64,000 bases of DNA, from positions 2,666,001-2,730,000 of the forward strand of contig NZ_CP139873.1 in assembly GCF_034422975.1 (NCBI RefSeq). Direction: 5' to 3'. A program made the translations under genes and the position numbers. Source of the DNA: Idiomarina sp. PL1-037. GTDB lineage: Bacteria > Pseudomonadota > Gammaproteobacteria > Enterobacterales > Alteromonadaceae. The first letter of the stretch is position 1. Each line of letters opens with the position of its first letter. Below are positions 16,838-26,021 of this stretch, piece by piece. The notes under the pieces were generated by a model. The model worked only from the letters and a program-made list of their open reading frames with translations, made no database searches and was not told the origin of the DNA.

Positions 16838-17692
16838 ATGAAGCAAATTGAATGGAAATCGTATTTCAACCACACCTTAGGCTTTCTAAAGTACTTTGGA
16901 AAAAGGTTTAACAGCGACAATACCAATATCACCGCAGGCCACCTGACCTACGTCAGCATGCTGTCGTTGGTACCCCTTTTAGTTGTCATGTTCACGGTTT
17001 TTTCAGCTTTCCCCATGTTTGAAGAGTTACAGGAAAATCTGGAACAGGCAATATTTGCTAACTTACTCCCCACCTCGGGTGAACAGCTGGAGCAATACCT
17101 TAACGAGTTTGTGACCAATGCCTCTAAAATGACAGCCATCGGTGTCGGTTTCCTGTTTATTGTCGCCATTATGCTCATGTCGGCCATTGATAAAGCGCTG
17201 AATAATATCTGGCGGGACTCAAGCAAACGCCATTGGTTGGTGTCTTTTGCCGTTTACTGGATGCTGCTGACATTAGGCCCGGTTCTGATAGGCTCAGGAC
17301 TCGCCGCAACATCTTATTTTATTTCACTCAGTCAGTTCGCCGACGAATACGTATCCGGCGTGCAGAATTTTGTTCTGTGGTTTGTACCAATTGTTACTTC
17401 GTTTGTGTTCTTTGTTTTGATGTATCAACTGGTACCAAATCGTCAGGTTAAATTTCGCTATGCGGCCTTTGGAGCGGTTATTGCGGCACTTCTGTTCGAA
17501 CTAAGTAAGCAGTTATTCTCCCTGTACATTACTTTTTTCCCGACTTATCAGGCTATTTATGGCGCACTGGCAACCATTCCGATTCTTATCGTATGGATAT
17601 ATCTGTCATGGTTAATCGTACTTATTGGTGCCGTTTTAACAGTGAGTTTAGAGGAATACCAGTTACAACAAGCTGAACCGAAGTCTGATTGA
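16838..17692 (+). CDS. yihY: YihY-family inner-membrane protein (UPF0761)
   Basis: 284 aa from ATG 16838, giving the same N-terminal length as E. coli YihY; an upstream in-frame GTG at 16808 would add ten residues. Signature region ITAGHLTYVSMLSLVPLLVV, then SAIDKALNNIW, SFAVYWMLLTLGP and the ending FFPTYQAIYGALATIPILIVWIYLSW, with about six membrane helices. Once called ribonuclease BN in error; actual role unknown. Followed by dtd and yiiD, the same order as in E. coli. Confidence 0.88.
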   Translation: MKQIEWKSYFNHTLGFLKYFGKRFNSDNTNITAGHLTYVSMLSLVPLLVVMFTVFSAFPMFEELQENLEQAIFANLLPTSGEQLEQYLNEFVTNASKMTAIGVGFLFIVAIMLMSAIDKALNNIWRDSSKRHWLVSFAVYWMLLTLGPVLIGSGLAATSYFISLSQFADEYVSGVQNFVLWFVPIVTSFVFFVLMYQLVPNRQVKFRYAAFGAVIAALLFELSKQLFSLYITFFPTYQAIYGALATIPILIVWIYLSWLIVLIGAVLTVSLEEYQLQQAEPKSD

Positions 17693-17747
17693 CCTGTTCA
17701 GAGTTTTCACCGACCATAGCCGTTCTGTTTCTGAAAGGTATATATTC

Positions 17748-18185
17748 ATGATCGGACTCATTCAGCGGGTTAGCCGTGCCAAAGTCACTGTTGCCGATGA
17801 ACTGACCGGTTCTATCGGGCCGGGGCTGTTAATCTTATTAGGTGTTGAACACAAAGACGACGAAGCCAGTGCTGCCAAATTAGCTCAGCGCATAGCCAAT
17901 TATCGCGTATTCAGTGACGCTGAAGACAAAATGAATAATAGTGTTATCGATGCGCAGGGTGAAGTCTTAGTAGTTTCTCAATTCACCTTAGCGGCCGATA
18001 CTCGTAAGGGTCGGCGTCCCAGCTTTTCTTCAGCAGCGACGCCCGACCAGGCACAGCATTTATATCAGGTTTTTTGTGAACAACTGTCTGCGCAAGGCTT
18101 GCCAGTAGAAACCGGACGCTTTGCAGCAGATATGCAGGTTGAGTTGGTCAATGACGGCCCGGTCACATTTGAATTGAAGGTGTAA
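17748..18185 (+). CDS. dtd: D-aminoacyl-tRNA deacylase
   Basis: 145 aa enzyme that hydrolyses D-amino acids (and glycine from mischarged tRNA-Ala) off tRNA. Both family motifs are present: VSQFTLAADTRKGRRPSF (-SQFTL-) and the NDGPVTFEL (-NxGPVT-) near the C-terminus; the Gly-cisPro of the latter forms the chiral proofreading site. The length matches E. coli Dtd. GAAAGG precedes ATG 17748. Five bases before yiiD. Confidence 0.95.
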   Translation: MIGLIQRVSRAKVTVADELTGSIGPGLLILLGVEHKDDEASAAKLAQRIANYRVFSDAEDKMNNSVIDAQGEVLVVSQFTLAADTRKGRRPSFSSAATPDQAQHLYQVFCEQLSAQGLPVETGRFAADMQVELVNDGPVTFELKV

Positions 18186-18190
18186 CACCT

Positions 18191-19093
18191 ATGTATCGCG
18201 TTATGACTCCGGAAACAGACGAGCAGATTGAACGATATTACTATCTTCGGTGGCGGGTTCTTCGCGAGCCTTTTCAACGGCCACTGGGCTCTGAACAAGA
18301 CGAATACGATCAAGTGGGTCATCACCGAATGGTCGTGAATGAAGCTGAGGAAGCCGTTGCAGTTGGCCGTCTTCACTTTAACAGTCCGGAAGAAGCTCAA
18401 ATACGCTTTATGGCGGTTGCTCCCGAATACCGAGGGGAAGGGCACGGGGTCGCTATTATTTACGCTCTTGAGCTTGCTGCGCGAAAAGAAGGCGCAACGC
18501 ATGTGGTTATCAACTCACGCGACAACACCATTGGCTTTTATAAGAAGTGTGGCTACGAGGTGGCGGAAGAAGCCGATACCGTAAATAACCCGATGGCAGA
18601 ACATCATTTACGTAAGTCCTTTACTGAGTACAACCGCATTATTTACCGGCCAGAATGGTGCGCCGAGCTACAAAAAACCTGGCAGGAAGACATTCCTATT
18701 TCCGATGCCATGGGCATTAAAATCCATCAGTACACGGGCCGTGTATTCGAAACCCGCGCAGTACTCTCGCGCAACATTAATGTACACGGCACCATGTTTG
18801 CCGGCAGCATTTACTCACTGGGTACTTTAACCTGCTGGGGACTGTTGCATTTACAGTTGTTAGAGCGGGAACTGGAAGGAGCCGTGGTATTAGGCGATGG
18901 CAACATTCATTATCACAAGCCGGTTACCCAGGAACCTCGGGCAATAGCGCGTTTGAGCGATGTGACCGGTGACTTTTCCGCGTTAAAACAAGGGAAAAAT
19001 GCGCGTTTGACGATTAAAGCTCAGATACTGGACGAAGAGCAGCCGGTAGCAGAATTTACCGGCCGCTTTGTGGTTCTGGCAAAACGGGACTAG
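18191..19093 (+). CDS. yiiD: YiiD: GNAT acetyltransferase fused to hotdog thioesterase-like domain
   Basis: 300 aa two-domain protein. The N-terminal GNAT fold (about 1-150) has the acetyl-CoA loop VAPEYRGEGHGVAI; the C-terminal YiiD-type hotdog domain (about 165-298) starts with IKIHQYTGRVFETRA and contains NINVHGTMFAGSIYSLG. E. coli YiiD (329 aa) has the same architecture and has been reported to supply an alternative start of fatty-acid synthesis as a malonyl-ACP decarboxylase; that role here is inference from family. Synteny yihY-dtd-yiiD supports orthology. Confidence 0.88.
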   Translation: MYRVMTPETDEQIERYYYLRWRVLREPFQRPLGSEQDEYDQVGHHRMVVNEAEEAVAVGRLHFNSPEEAQIRFMAVAPEYRGEGHGVAIIYALELAARKEGATHVVINSRDNTIGFYKKCGYEVAEEADTVNNPMAEHHLRKSFTEYNRIIYRPEWCAELQKTWQEDIPISDAMGIKIHQYTGRVFETRAVLSRNINVHGTMFAGSIYSLGTLTCWGLLHLQLLERELEGAVVLGDGNIHYHKPVTQEPRAIARLSDVTGDFSALKQGKNARLTIKAQILDEEQPVAEFTGRFVVLAKRD

Positions 19094-19102
19094 CCCGCAT
19101 AA

Positions 19103-20638
19103 TCAGGCTTCGGACAAAATATGCGGAAGTTTCACTACTGCCGCTAACTCGCCGTTTTGAATCAGGTCACTGGCCGCTTTAATGTCCGGCGCAAAGAAAC
19201 GATCCTCAGCATAGTAAGCTACTTGCTCTCGTAAGCAGTTAAACGCTGTTTCAACAGCCGCCGCCCCTTTTAACGGACGACGGAAATCCAGACCCTGGGC
19301 CGCTTCTAACCATTCAATGGCAATAATATCGCTGACGTTTTTAGCAATGTCCGTTAACCGGCGTGCTGCAAAAGTTGCCATCGACACATGGTCTTCCTGA
19401 TTTGCTGAAGTTGGCAGGCTATCTACCGACGCAGGATGAGCCAGGGTTTTATTTTCTGAAGCCAGTGCGGCTGCGGTAACCTGCGCCAGCATAAAGCCCG
19501 AGTTAACCCCACCGTCGTTTACCAGAAATGCTGGCAACTTGCTCAAGTGACTGTCTATCAGAAGGGCACTACGACGCTCTGACAAAGCACCAATTTCGCT
19601 GGCAGCAATAGCCAGAATGTCTGCTGCCATAGCGACTGGCTCTGCGTGGAAGTTACCACCGGAAATAATGTCCTGCTCTTCGCTGAACACCAGTGGGTTG
19701 TCAGTAACACCGTTAGCTTCGCGCACCAAAATACCCGAGGCATGCTCAATCTGGTCTAAAACCGCCCCCATAACCTGAGGCTGACAACGCAGAGAATACG
19801 GATCCTGCACTTTCTCGCAGTCTTCGTGGTCTTTGGCAATTTCAGAACTGTCAGTCAGCACATGACGCAGCATTTCCGCCGCTTTAATTTGCCCCGGCTG
19901 TCCGCGCACGGCGTGTACACGTTCATCAAACGGCGCCCGCGAGCCCATAGCGGCTTCAACAGAGGTCGCACCCACCACAATGGCGGCATGGAAGTTACGT
20001 TCAATGCGGAACAAACCTGCTAAGGCCAGCGCGGTTGATGCCTGAGTGCCGTTCAGCAAAGCCAGACCTTCTTTCGGCGCCAGCTCAAAGGGCTCAATAC
20101 CCGCTATTTTAAGACCTTCTTCAGCGTTTAGTACCTCGCCGTTATGGCGCACCGTACCTTCGCCTACTAGCGGCAATACCATGTGAGCTAACGGGGCTAA
20201 ATCGCCCGATGCGCCTACGGAACCTTTTTCCGGAATGCAGGGGTACACTTCGGCGTTCAATAGCTTGATCAGCGCATCAACGAGCACCGGACGCACGCCC
20301 GAAAAGCCGCGCGACAAGGAATTTACTTTCAGCAGCAGCATTAAGCGTACAACCGCGTCTTCCATTAAGTCACCGGTGCCGGCGGCGTGCGATAACACAA
20401 TACGGCGCTGAAGATCGGTCAGACGCTCCGGAGGAATACGAGTATTAGCCAGTAGCCCAAAGCCGGTATTAATACCGTAAACCACACGGCCCTGCTCCAG
20501 CACATCCGCAACGGTTTTCGCCGAAGTCGCAATGTTGTCTTTCGCTTCATCAGACAGCTTTAACGTCTGGTGCTGATAAAACCAGTTGCGCAGTTCACTT
20601 AACTGCAACTGTCCTGGCTGTAATTCAAAATGACTCAT
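19103..20638 (-). CDS. hutH: histidine ammonia-lyase
   Basis: 511 aa. First step of histidine catabolism: L-histidine to urocanate plus ammonia. The self-processed MIO cofactor triad Ala-Ser-Gly is at 143-145 in GSVGASGDLAPLAHM; Tyr in VYGINTGFG near residue 54 and the QDSYSLR-equivalent QDPYSLRC follow family pattern. The length equals P. putida/E. cloacae HutH (~510). Strong AAGGAGG before ATG 20638. Third gene of hutC-hutU-hutH, nine bases after hutU. Confidence 0.97.
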   Translation of the reverse strand: MSHFELQPGQLQLSELRNWFYQHQTLKLSDEAKDNIATSAKTVADVLEQGRVVYGINTGFGLLANTRIPPERLTDLQRRIVLSHAAGTGDLMEDAVVRLMLLLKVNSLSRGFSGVRPVLVDALIKLLNAEVYPCIPEKGSVGASGDLAPLAHMVLPLVGEGTVRHNGEVLNAEEGLKIAGIEPFELAPKEGLALLNGTQASTALALAGLFRIERNFHAAIVVGATSVEAAMGSRAPFDERVHAVRGQPGQIKAAEMLRHVLTDSSEIAKDHEDCEKVQDPYSLRCQPQVMGAVLDQIEHASGILVREANGVTDNPLVFSEEQDIISGGNFHAEPVAMAADILAIAASEIGALSERRSALLIDSHLSKLPAFLVNDGGVNSGFMLAQVTAAALASENKTLAHPASVDSLPTSANQEDHVSMATFAARRLTDIAKNVSDIIAIEWLEAAQGLDFRRPLKGAAAVETAFNCLREQVAYYAEDRFFAPDIKAASDLIQNGELAAVVKLPHILSEA

Positions 20639-20647
20639 GCAACCTCC

Positions 20648-22324
20648 TTACTTCGTATCCAGCATAGGTAAATCAAGCCCTTGTTCACGGGCGCAGTTTT
20701 TCGCAATATCGTATCCGGCATCGGCATGACGCATAACGCCCGTACCTGGGTCATTCCACAGCACGCGACTTAAGCGCTTTTCGGCTTCTTCGGTGCCGTC
20801 GGCTACAATGACCACACCGGCGTGCTGTGAGTAACCCATACCCACGCCGCCGCCATGATGCAGGCTAACCCAGGTCGCGCCGCCAGCGGTATTCAGCAAC
20901 GCATTCAGCAACGGCCAGTCCGATACTGCATCAGAGCCGTCCTGCATAGCTTCGGTTTCACGGTTAGGGCTGGCAACGGATCCAGAATCCAAGTGATCAC
21001 GGCCAATAACGACCGGTGCTTTTAGCTCACCACTTTTGACCATGTCGTTAAACGCACGGGCAATGCGGGCACGGTCTTTGAGGCCAATCCAGCAAATACG
21101 TGACGGCAGACCCTGGAAGCTAATGCGTTCTTTGGCCATATCCAGCCAGTTGTGCAAATGCTCGTTATCCGGAATCAGTTCTTTGACCTTCTGGTCGGTT
21201 TTGTAAATGTCTTCCGGGTCACCGGAAAGCGCTACCCAACGGAATGGGCCAATACCTTCACAAAACAGCGGACGAATATAAGCGGGTACAAAGCCCGGAA
21301 AGTCAAAGGCGTTATCAACACCAACGTCTTTGGCCATCTGGCGAATGTTGTTACCGTAATCCAGTACTGCCGCACCTTCTTTCTGGAAGTGCAGCATAGC
21401 GCGCACCTGTACCGCCATAGATTCTTTCGCGGCAGTTACCGTGCTGGTGGCATCGCTTTCCTGCTTGGCTTTGTATTGTTCCAGTGTCCAGCCCTGTGGC
21501 AAGTAACCATGCAGAGGGTCATGGGCTGAGGTCTGGTCAGTCACTACGTCCGGCGTTACACCGCGCTGCTGCAAGTCCGCATAAACATCAGCAGCGTTAC
21601 CCAGTAAGCCGACCGAAATCGCTTCGTCTTTTGCCATAGCGTCATGAATCAGTTTTAACGCATCGTCTAAGTTAGTGGCTTTATGATCCACATAGCCGGT
21701 GCGCAAACGGAAATCGATACGTGACTCGTCACATTCAACCGCCAGCATACAGAAACCGGCCATGGTTGCCGCCAATGGCTGAGCACCACCCATGCCGCCA
21801 AGGCCACCAGTAAGTACCCACTTACCTTTTGCGTCACCGTTAAAGTGCTGACGCGAGACCGAACCAAAGGTTTCGTAAGTGCCCTGCACAATGCCTTGTG
21901 AGCCAATGTAAATCCACGAGCCCGCGGTCATCTGCCCGTACATCATCAGGCCTTTTTTATCGAGCTCGTTAAAGTGCTCCCAGTTTGCCCATTCAGGCAC
22001 CAGGTTAGAGTTCGCAATCAATACACGCGGCGCGTCTTCATGAGTCGGAAATACACCCACCGGTTTACCCGACTGAATCAGGAGAGATTCGTTTGGTTTC
22101 AGGCGCTCTAAAGTTTCAATAATTTTGTCATAGCATTCCCAGCTGCGCGCAGCACGCCCGATACCACCATAAACGACCAGCGCCTGTGGGTGTTCGGCAA
22201 CTTCGTCATCAAGGTTGTTCATCAGCATCCGCTTTGCAGCTTCTACCTGCCAGTTGCAGGTGGTTAGCTCGGTTCCATGAGGTGCGCTTATCTTGCGACT
22301 TTTATCCAAACGGGTGAATGACAT
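20648..22324 (-). CDS. hutU: urocanate hydratase (urocanase)
   Basis: 558 aa NAD+-dependent enzyme converting urocanate to imidazolonepropionate. Family features: VYGGIGRAARSWECYDKI, TGGLGGMGGAQPLAA (NAD binding), the active-site Cys region SRICWIGLKDRARIA and the terminal GGATWVSLHHGGGVGMG. Length and sequence are standard. AAGGAG precedes ATG 22324, three bases after the hutC stop. Confidence 0.98.
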   Translation of the reverse strand: MSFTRLDKSRKISAPHGTELTTCNWQVEAAKRMLMNNLDDEVAEHPQALVVYGGIGRAARSWECYDKIIETLERLKPNESLLIQSGKPVGVFPTHEDAPRVLIANSNLVPEWANWEHFNELDKKGLMMYGQMTAGSWIYIGSQGIVQGTYETFGSVSRQHFNGDAKGKWVLTGGLGGMGGAQPLAATMAGFCMLAVECDESRIDFRLRTGYVDHKATNLDDALKLIHDAMAKDEAISVGLLGNAADVYADLQQRGVTPDVVTDQTSAHDPLHGYLPQGWTLEQYKAKQESDATSTVTAAKESMAVQVRAMLHFQKEGAAVLDYGNNIRQMAKDVGVDNAFDFPGFVPAYIRPLFCEGIGPFRWVALSGDPEDIYKTDQKVKELIPDNEHLHNWLDMAKERISFQGLPSRICWIGLKDRARIARAFNDMVKSGELKAPVVIGRDHLDSGSVASPNRETEAMQDGSDAVSDWPLLNALLNTAGGATWVSLHHGGGVGMGYSQHAGVVIVADGTEEAEKRLSRVLWNDPGTGVMRHADAGYDIAKNCAREQGLDLPMLDTK

Positions 22325-22327
22325 GAC

Positions 22328-23029
22328 TTACTCCTTAAAGGTTAAATGGCCGCCTAACTTAAAACGGGAGCCGGGGTGAGTCAGCGTGGCGAAAGTCACC
22401 ACGCCACCTGAGCTCCAGGTGCGGCGCAAAATTCTGAGACAAGGTTCGTGACGGTCGATACTTAAGTATTGGCAGAGAGTATTGACCGGCAGAATAGCTT
22501 CAATTTGATGACTGGCTTCGGTAAGCGGGCTGACCACGCATAAATATTCGTGCGGAGTCACCTTGCTGTAGTCCTGCTTTAGATAGTCGGGAACCAGTTT
22601 CGGGTTAACAAAACGCTCTTCCAGCTGCACCGGCAGGTCGTTTTCGAAATGGGTGATTAACGAATGAAACACCGGGCTGCCTTCTTCCAGCTCCAGCGCT
22701 TCAGCTACCTGAGTTGAGGCTGGTTGTTCTTTCAGCATATGCACTTTGGCGCGGTAGTCGTGACCACGTGAACGCACTTCATCGGCAATATTGCGAATGG
22801 CCATAAAAGAGGTTTGTGACTTAATTGGCGCAACGTAGGTACCAGAGCCCTGGGTACGAATGACCAGGCCTTCGTCGGCCAGCTCCTGTAGCGCGCGCCT
22901 TGCCGTCATTCGACTGACAGAAAACTGCGCTGACAACGCGTTTTCTGAACTGACGGGGTGGTTTTCAGGCCACTCACCGGATTCTATCTTCAGATAAATA
23001 TGCTGTTTTATCTTTAAGAATTTATTCAT
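22328..23029 (-). CDS. hutC: HutC, GntR-family repressor of histidine utilisation
   Basis: 233 aa. The N-terminal GntR winged helix (about 5-72) has FSVSRMTARRALQELADEGLVIRTQGSGTYV; the C-terminal UTRA effector domain (about 90-230) includes FVNPKLVPDYL and RRTWSSGGVVTFATLTHPGSRF, typical of HutC, which senses urocanate. First gene of hutCUH, so the repressor is probably autoregulated through the palindrome at 23095-23106 shared with divergent hutI. Confidence 0.93.
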   Translation of the reverse strand: MNKFLKIKQHIYLKIESGEWPENHPVSSENALSAQFSVSRMTARRALQELADEGLVIRTQGSGTYVAPIKSQTSFMAIRNIADEVRSRGHDYRAKVHMLKEQPASTQVAEALELEEGSPVFHSLITHFENDLPVQLEERFVNPKLVPDYLKQDYSKVTPHEYLCVVSPLTEASHQIEAILPVNTLCQYLSIDRHEPCLRILRRTWSSGGVVTFATLTHPGSRFKLGGHLTFKE

Positions 23030-23094
23030 TCCGATCCCAACATGTAAATGACATGACTCGATATTTTTGAGGTTAAAAGTCTAGTTCAGAATAA

Positions 23095-23106
23095 TTGTAT
23101 ATACAA
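23095..23106. promoter_or_regulatory. HutC operator between hutC and hutI
   Basis: TTGTATATACAA is a perfect 12-base palindrome containing the HutC core TGTATATACA. It lies 66 bases before hutC and 47 before hutI, so one site can control both directions. A second weak inverted repeat (CATGT/ACATG, 23041-23055) is closer to hutC. Confidence 0.75.
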
Positions 23107-23152
23107 GCAGCTTTTGCTACTCTTTTATCAGAACCAACCTTAAAGGACTGTT

Positions 23153-24379
23153 ATGCAACGCATAGAAAATATCAACGCAGCGACAATGAAGGATGATAAG
23201 GGTTATGGCCTTATCCAGGGCGCTACAGTCATTATTAATAAGGGCAAAATTGAATTTGTGGGTGCTGCTTTTGACGCCCCCGCTACCCCGACTGCGGAAG
23301 TGATTGACGGTAACGGCGGCCTGCTGACTCCCGGGTTAATTGATTGTCACACTCACCTGGTTTGGGCCGGGTCCCGCGCCAACGAATTCGCACAACGTCT
23401 GCATGGTGCCAGCTATCAGGAAATTGCCGAGCAGGGCGGTGGTATCAAAAGCACCGTAAAAGCCACTCGGGAGGCATCAGCAGAAGAGTTACTGACACTG
23501 GCTCTAGAGCGCGCAGAAACACTTATGTCGCAAGGGGTGACGACCATAGAAGTGAAGTCCGGTTATGGTCTGGACTTAGAGAACGAGCGCAAACAATTAA
23601 CCGTGGCGCGTCAGTTAGCCGAGCAGTTACCGGTGAACATCAAAACCACCCTGCTGGCGGCTCATGCGATACCACCAGAGTTCAATGAGAACGCCGACGG
23701 CTATATTGAAGAAATTATTCAAAACATTTTACCGACGCTGGCTAATGAAGGCTTGGTCGACGCCGTTGACGCCTTTTGTGAAAGCATTGGGTTTAGCCCT
23801 GCACAAACCGAAAAAGTGTTTAAAGCAGCAAAAGAGTTAGGGCTACCAATTAAGCTTCACGCCGAGCAAATCACCAATCAGAAAGGTGCTAAACTGGCCG
23901 CAGACTATCAGGCTTTATCGGCTGATCATCTTGAACAACTGGATGAAGAGGGTGTGAAAGCCATGGCTGAAAATGGCACTGTGGCGGTGTTATTGCCCGG
24001 AGCATTTTACTTCCTGCGTGACACGCAAAAGCCGCCGGTTGAGTTACTGCGAAAACATTCTGTACCCATGGCCATTGCCACCGATGCAAACCCGGGTTCA
24101 TCGCCGATTCACAACCTACCTTTAATGCAGCAAATGGCTGCGACCTTTTTCCACATGACCCCGGAAGAGTGTTTGCGCGGAGTAACGGTTAATGCTGCCA
24201 AGGCTCTAGGCGAGACAAAACGCGGCGTTATTGCAGAAGGCTGTTACGCAGATTTAGCACTATGGAATAGCAAAGACGCCGCTGAGCTCACTTACCAGTT
24301 TGGCGTGAACCCGCTAAAAACCTTGTGGTTTAACGGCGTCGCTCACGACCGTGTAAGTAAGCCGTGGTCAGCTCGCTAA
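23153..24379 (+). CDS. hutI: imidazolonepropionase
   Basis: 408 aa metal-dependent amidohydrolase opening the imidazolone ring to N-formimidoyl-L-glutamate. Metal site DCHTHLVWAGSR near residue 67, then KSGYGLDLENERK, LHAEQITNQKGAK, and the late ATDANPGSSP carrying the metal-ligand Asp. The length is typical. AAAGGA precedes ATG 23153. Convergent with hutG, and the two coding ends overlap by 50 bases. Confidence 0.97.
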   Translation: MQRIENINAATMKDDKGYGLIQGATVIINKGKIEFVGAAFDAPATPTAEVIDGNGGLLTPGLIDCHTHLVWAGSRANEFAQRLHGASYQEIAEQGGGIKSTVKATREASAEELLTLALERAETLMSQGVTTIEVKSGYGLDLENERKQLTVARQLAEQLPVNIKTTLLAAHAIPPEFNENADGYIEEIIQNILPTLANEGLVDAVDAFCESIGFSPAQTEKVFKAAKELGLPIKLHAEQITNQKGAKLAADYQALSADHLEQLDEEGVKAMAENGTVAVLLPGAFYFLRDTQKPPVELLRKHSVPMAIATDANPGSSPIHNLPLMQQMAATFFHMTPEECLRGVTVNAAKALGETKRGVIAEGCYADLALWNSKDAAELTYQFGVNPLKTLWFNGVAHDRVSKPWSAR

Positions 24380-25379
24380 GCAACTGTCCGCATATTTTCA
24401 TACCTTCGTCGAAGCCTGCACTGCACAATGACGGCGCGGCTTCGGCAAGGTGTAAATAACGCGCTTCGTTCACCTCAGCTAAACGCTTAACGTACTGAAA
24501 ACCCTGGCCCAGACTTAAGCCAACATAGTTTACAGCACTAGCCGGTACGGCATTTAAGGCATCAACATCAACTTCAATACCCAGCGGTCGCTGCCAGGAC
24601 ACGGCTTTCGCGACCACTTCGTCCATTACCTCGACAAATGACCGCTCATATAAGCGGTGCAGGGTATGGTAACGCATACCGGCATCCTGCAGTTGCCTTA
24701 GGCTGCTGGCGGAGTTTTTGCCCTGATGCAGGCCAACAATATGGTAAAACTCCAATGCACCTTCCATGTAAGCGTAACTAAAGCCATTGCCCGAGTGGCG
24801 GCCTTCGCGCGGACGGAAGTCTGCATGAGGGTCTAAATTGACCGCACCACAAGCTTCCTCTGTCACTTTATGCAAACTCTTCAGCAGCGGATACGCATTA
24901 TTGTGCCCCCCGCCGATAACAATGACCTCAAAACCCTGCTCGAACAACGGTGTCAGAATGTTCTCGACGCGGGCATCAACCTGCGCACACAGCTCCCGTA
25001 AAGTAGCAAGATCATGAGCGTCTGTAGCATCGAGTTCAGCGGCCTTTTCGTTTAAGTCGTCACAATTAACCGCTCCAACCAACAACAGTTCGTGCGTAGA
25101 AAGTAGCCCCGTTTTCTGCAAGTTAAGGAAGCTGTTCAAAAAAGCCTGCCAGCCGTCATCGGCACCAGCGCGACCAAGGTTGGCTCGCACACCGATACTC
25201 TCGGGAATACCCACTAGCGCTACACGCTGTCCGTCGCCCCAGGCTGCCGCCAGACTCTCTTCGTAAGTACCCTCTTCAGAGAGCCCCCGAATAGCCTGAC
25301 CAATTTTAGTTTCCTGCTCACGTACCGTGACCCATTTTGCCGGGTCAGTCAGTTCTAAGTAAGAGATGTCACTCATCAT
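24330..25379 (-). CDS. hutG: formimidoylglutamase (arginase-fold)
   Basis: 349 aa ureohydrolase-fold enzyme, expected to hydrolyse N-formimidoylglutamate to glutamate and formamide, completing the four-step route with HutH, HutU and HutI. Manganese-site motifs: VIGGGHNNAYP, NLDPHADFR and EVDVDALN, as in the family. Two ATGs (25379, 25376) are possible; the first overlaps the rraA stop, so translation is coupled to rraA. The function is assigned from hut context plus the fold; related arginase/agmatinase activities cannot be excluded by sequence alone. Confidence 0.9.
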   Translation of the reverse strand: MMSDISYLELTDPAKWVTVREQETKIGQAIRGLSEEGTYEESLAAAWGDGQRVALVGIPESIGVRANLGRAGADDGWQAFLNSFLNLQKTGLLSTHELLLVGAVNCDDLNEKAAELDATDAHDLATLRELCAQVDARVENILTPLFEQGFEVIVIGGGHNNAYPLLKSLHKVTEEACGAVNLDPHADFRPREGRHSGNGFSYAYMEGALEFYHIVGLHQGKNSASSLRQLQDAGMRYHTLHRLYERSFVEVMDEVVAKAVSWQRPLGIEVDVDALNAVPASAVNYVGLSLGQGFQYVKRLAEVNEARYLHLAEAAPSLCSAGFDEGMKICGQLLSELTTAYLHGRERRR

Positions 25380-25861
25380 TCAATATCTAATGGTTCCGGA
25401 GACAAGATAACGCCAGTAGTATCAACATACAGGTGGTCTTCCGGCAAAAAGGTTACGCCGCCAAAATTTACCGGTACGTTCAGCTCACCCACGCCCTCGC
25501 TAATAGCGCCAACCGGAATAGAAGCAACACCCAGAATACCAATATCCAGCTCTTCCAACGCGTCAACTTCGCGCACGGCGCCGTAACAGACGATGCCTTC
25601 CCAGTCATTATCCATGGCTTGCTCAGCAATGGCAGCATCAATAAGAGCGCGGCGTGATGAGCCACCACCATCAATCAATAAAATCTTACCACCACCGTCG
25701 GCAGCAAGGGTTTCCTCAATTAACCCTTTATCTTCGTGACACTTGATAATAACCAAGCTTCCGCCAAAAGAGCTGCGGCCTCCGTAAGACTCAAACATGG
25801 GTTCAACCACATCGACCATATCGGGGTATAAATCGCAAAGTTCTGAAGTGTTGTATTCCAT
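25376..25861 (-). CDS. rraA: RraA, regulator of ribonuclease E activity
   Basis: 161 aa from ATG 25861 (AGGAA upstream), exactly the length of E. coli RraA; a longer in-frame form starting at 25924 is unlikely. MEYNTSELCDLYPDMVDVVEP, SFGGSLVIIKC, GGGSSRRALIDAAIAEQA and VNFGGVTFLPEDHLYVD are characteristic. E. coli RraA binds RNase E and inhibits mRNA decay. Here it is the first gene of an rraA-hutG pair with a stop/start overlap, an unusual partner; RraA-fold proteins can also be aldolases, but this sequence is RraA-type. Confidence 0.9.
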   Translation of the reverse strand: MEYNTSELCDLYPDMVDVVEPMFESYGGRSSFGGSLVIIKCHEDKGLIEETLAADGGGKILLIDGGGSSRRALIDAAIAEQAMDNDWEGIVCYGAVREVDALEELDIGILGVASIPVGAISEGVGELNVPVNFGGVTFLPEDHLYVDTTGVILSPEPLDIE

Positions 25862-26021
25862 GATTGCATTCCTGACGTTGCTGTAGCAGTAGCTGGCAGT
25901 ATACCTTCTATCCGGTGCGGACAAAAGTAACCTGATAGCGACAACGAAACCCTTGAATTATAGAGTAAAAACCCGTTTAATCTAACCAACCATAATAATA
26001 ATAAAGTGAATTGCTATTTTC

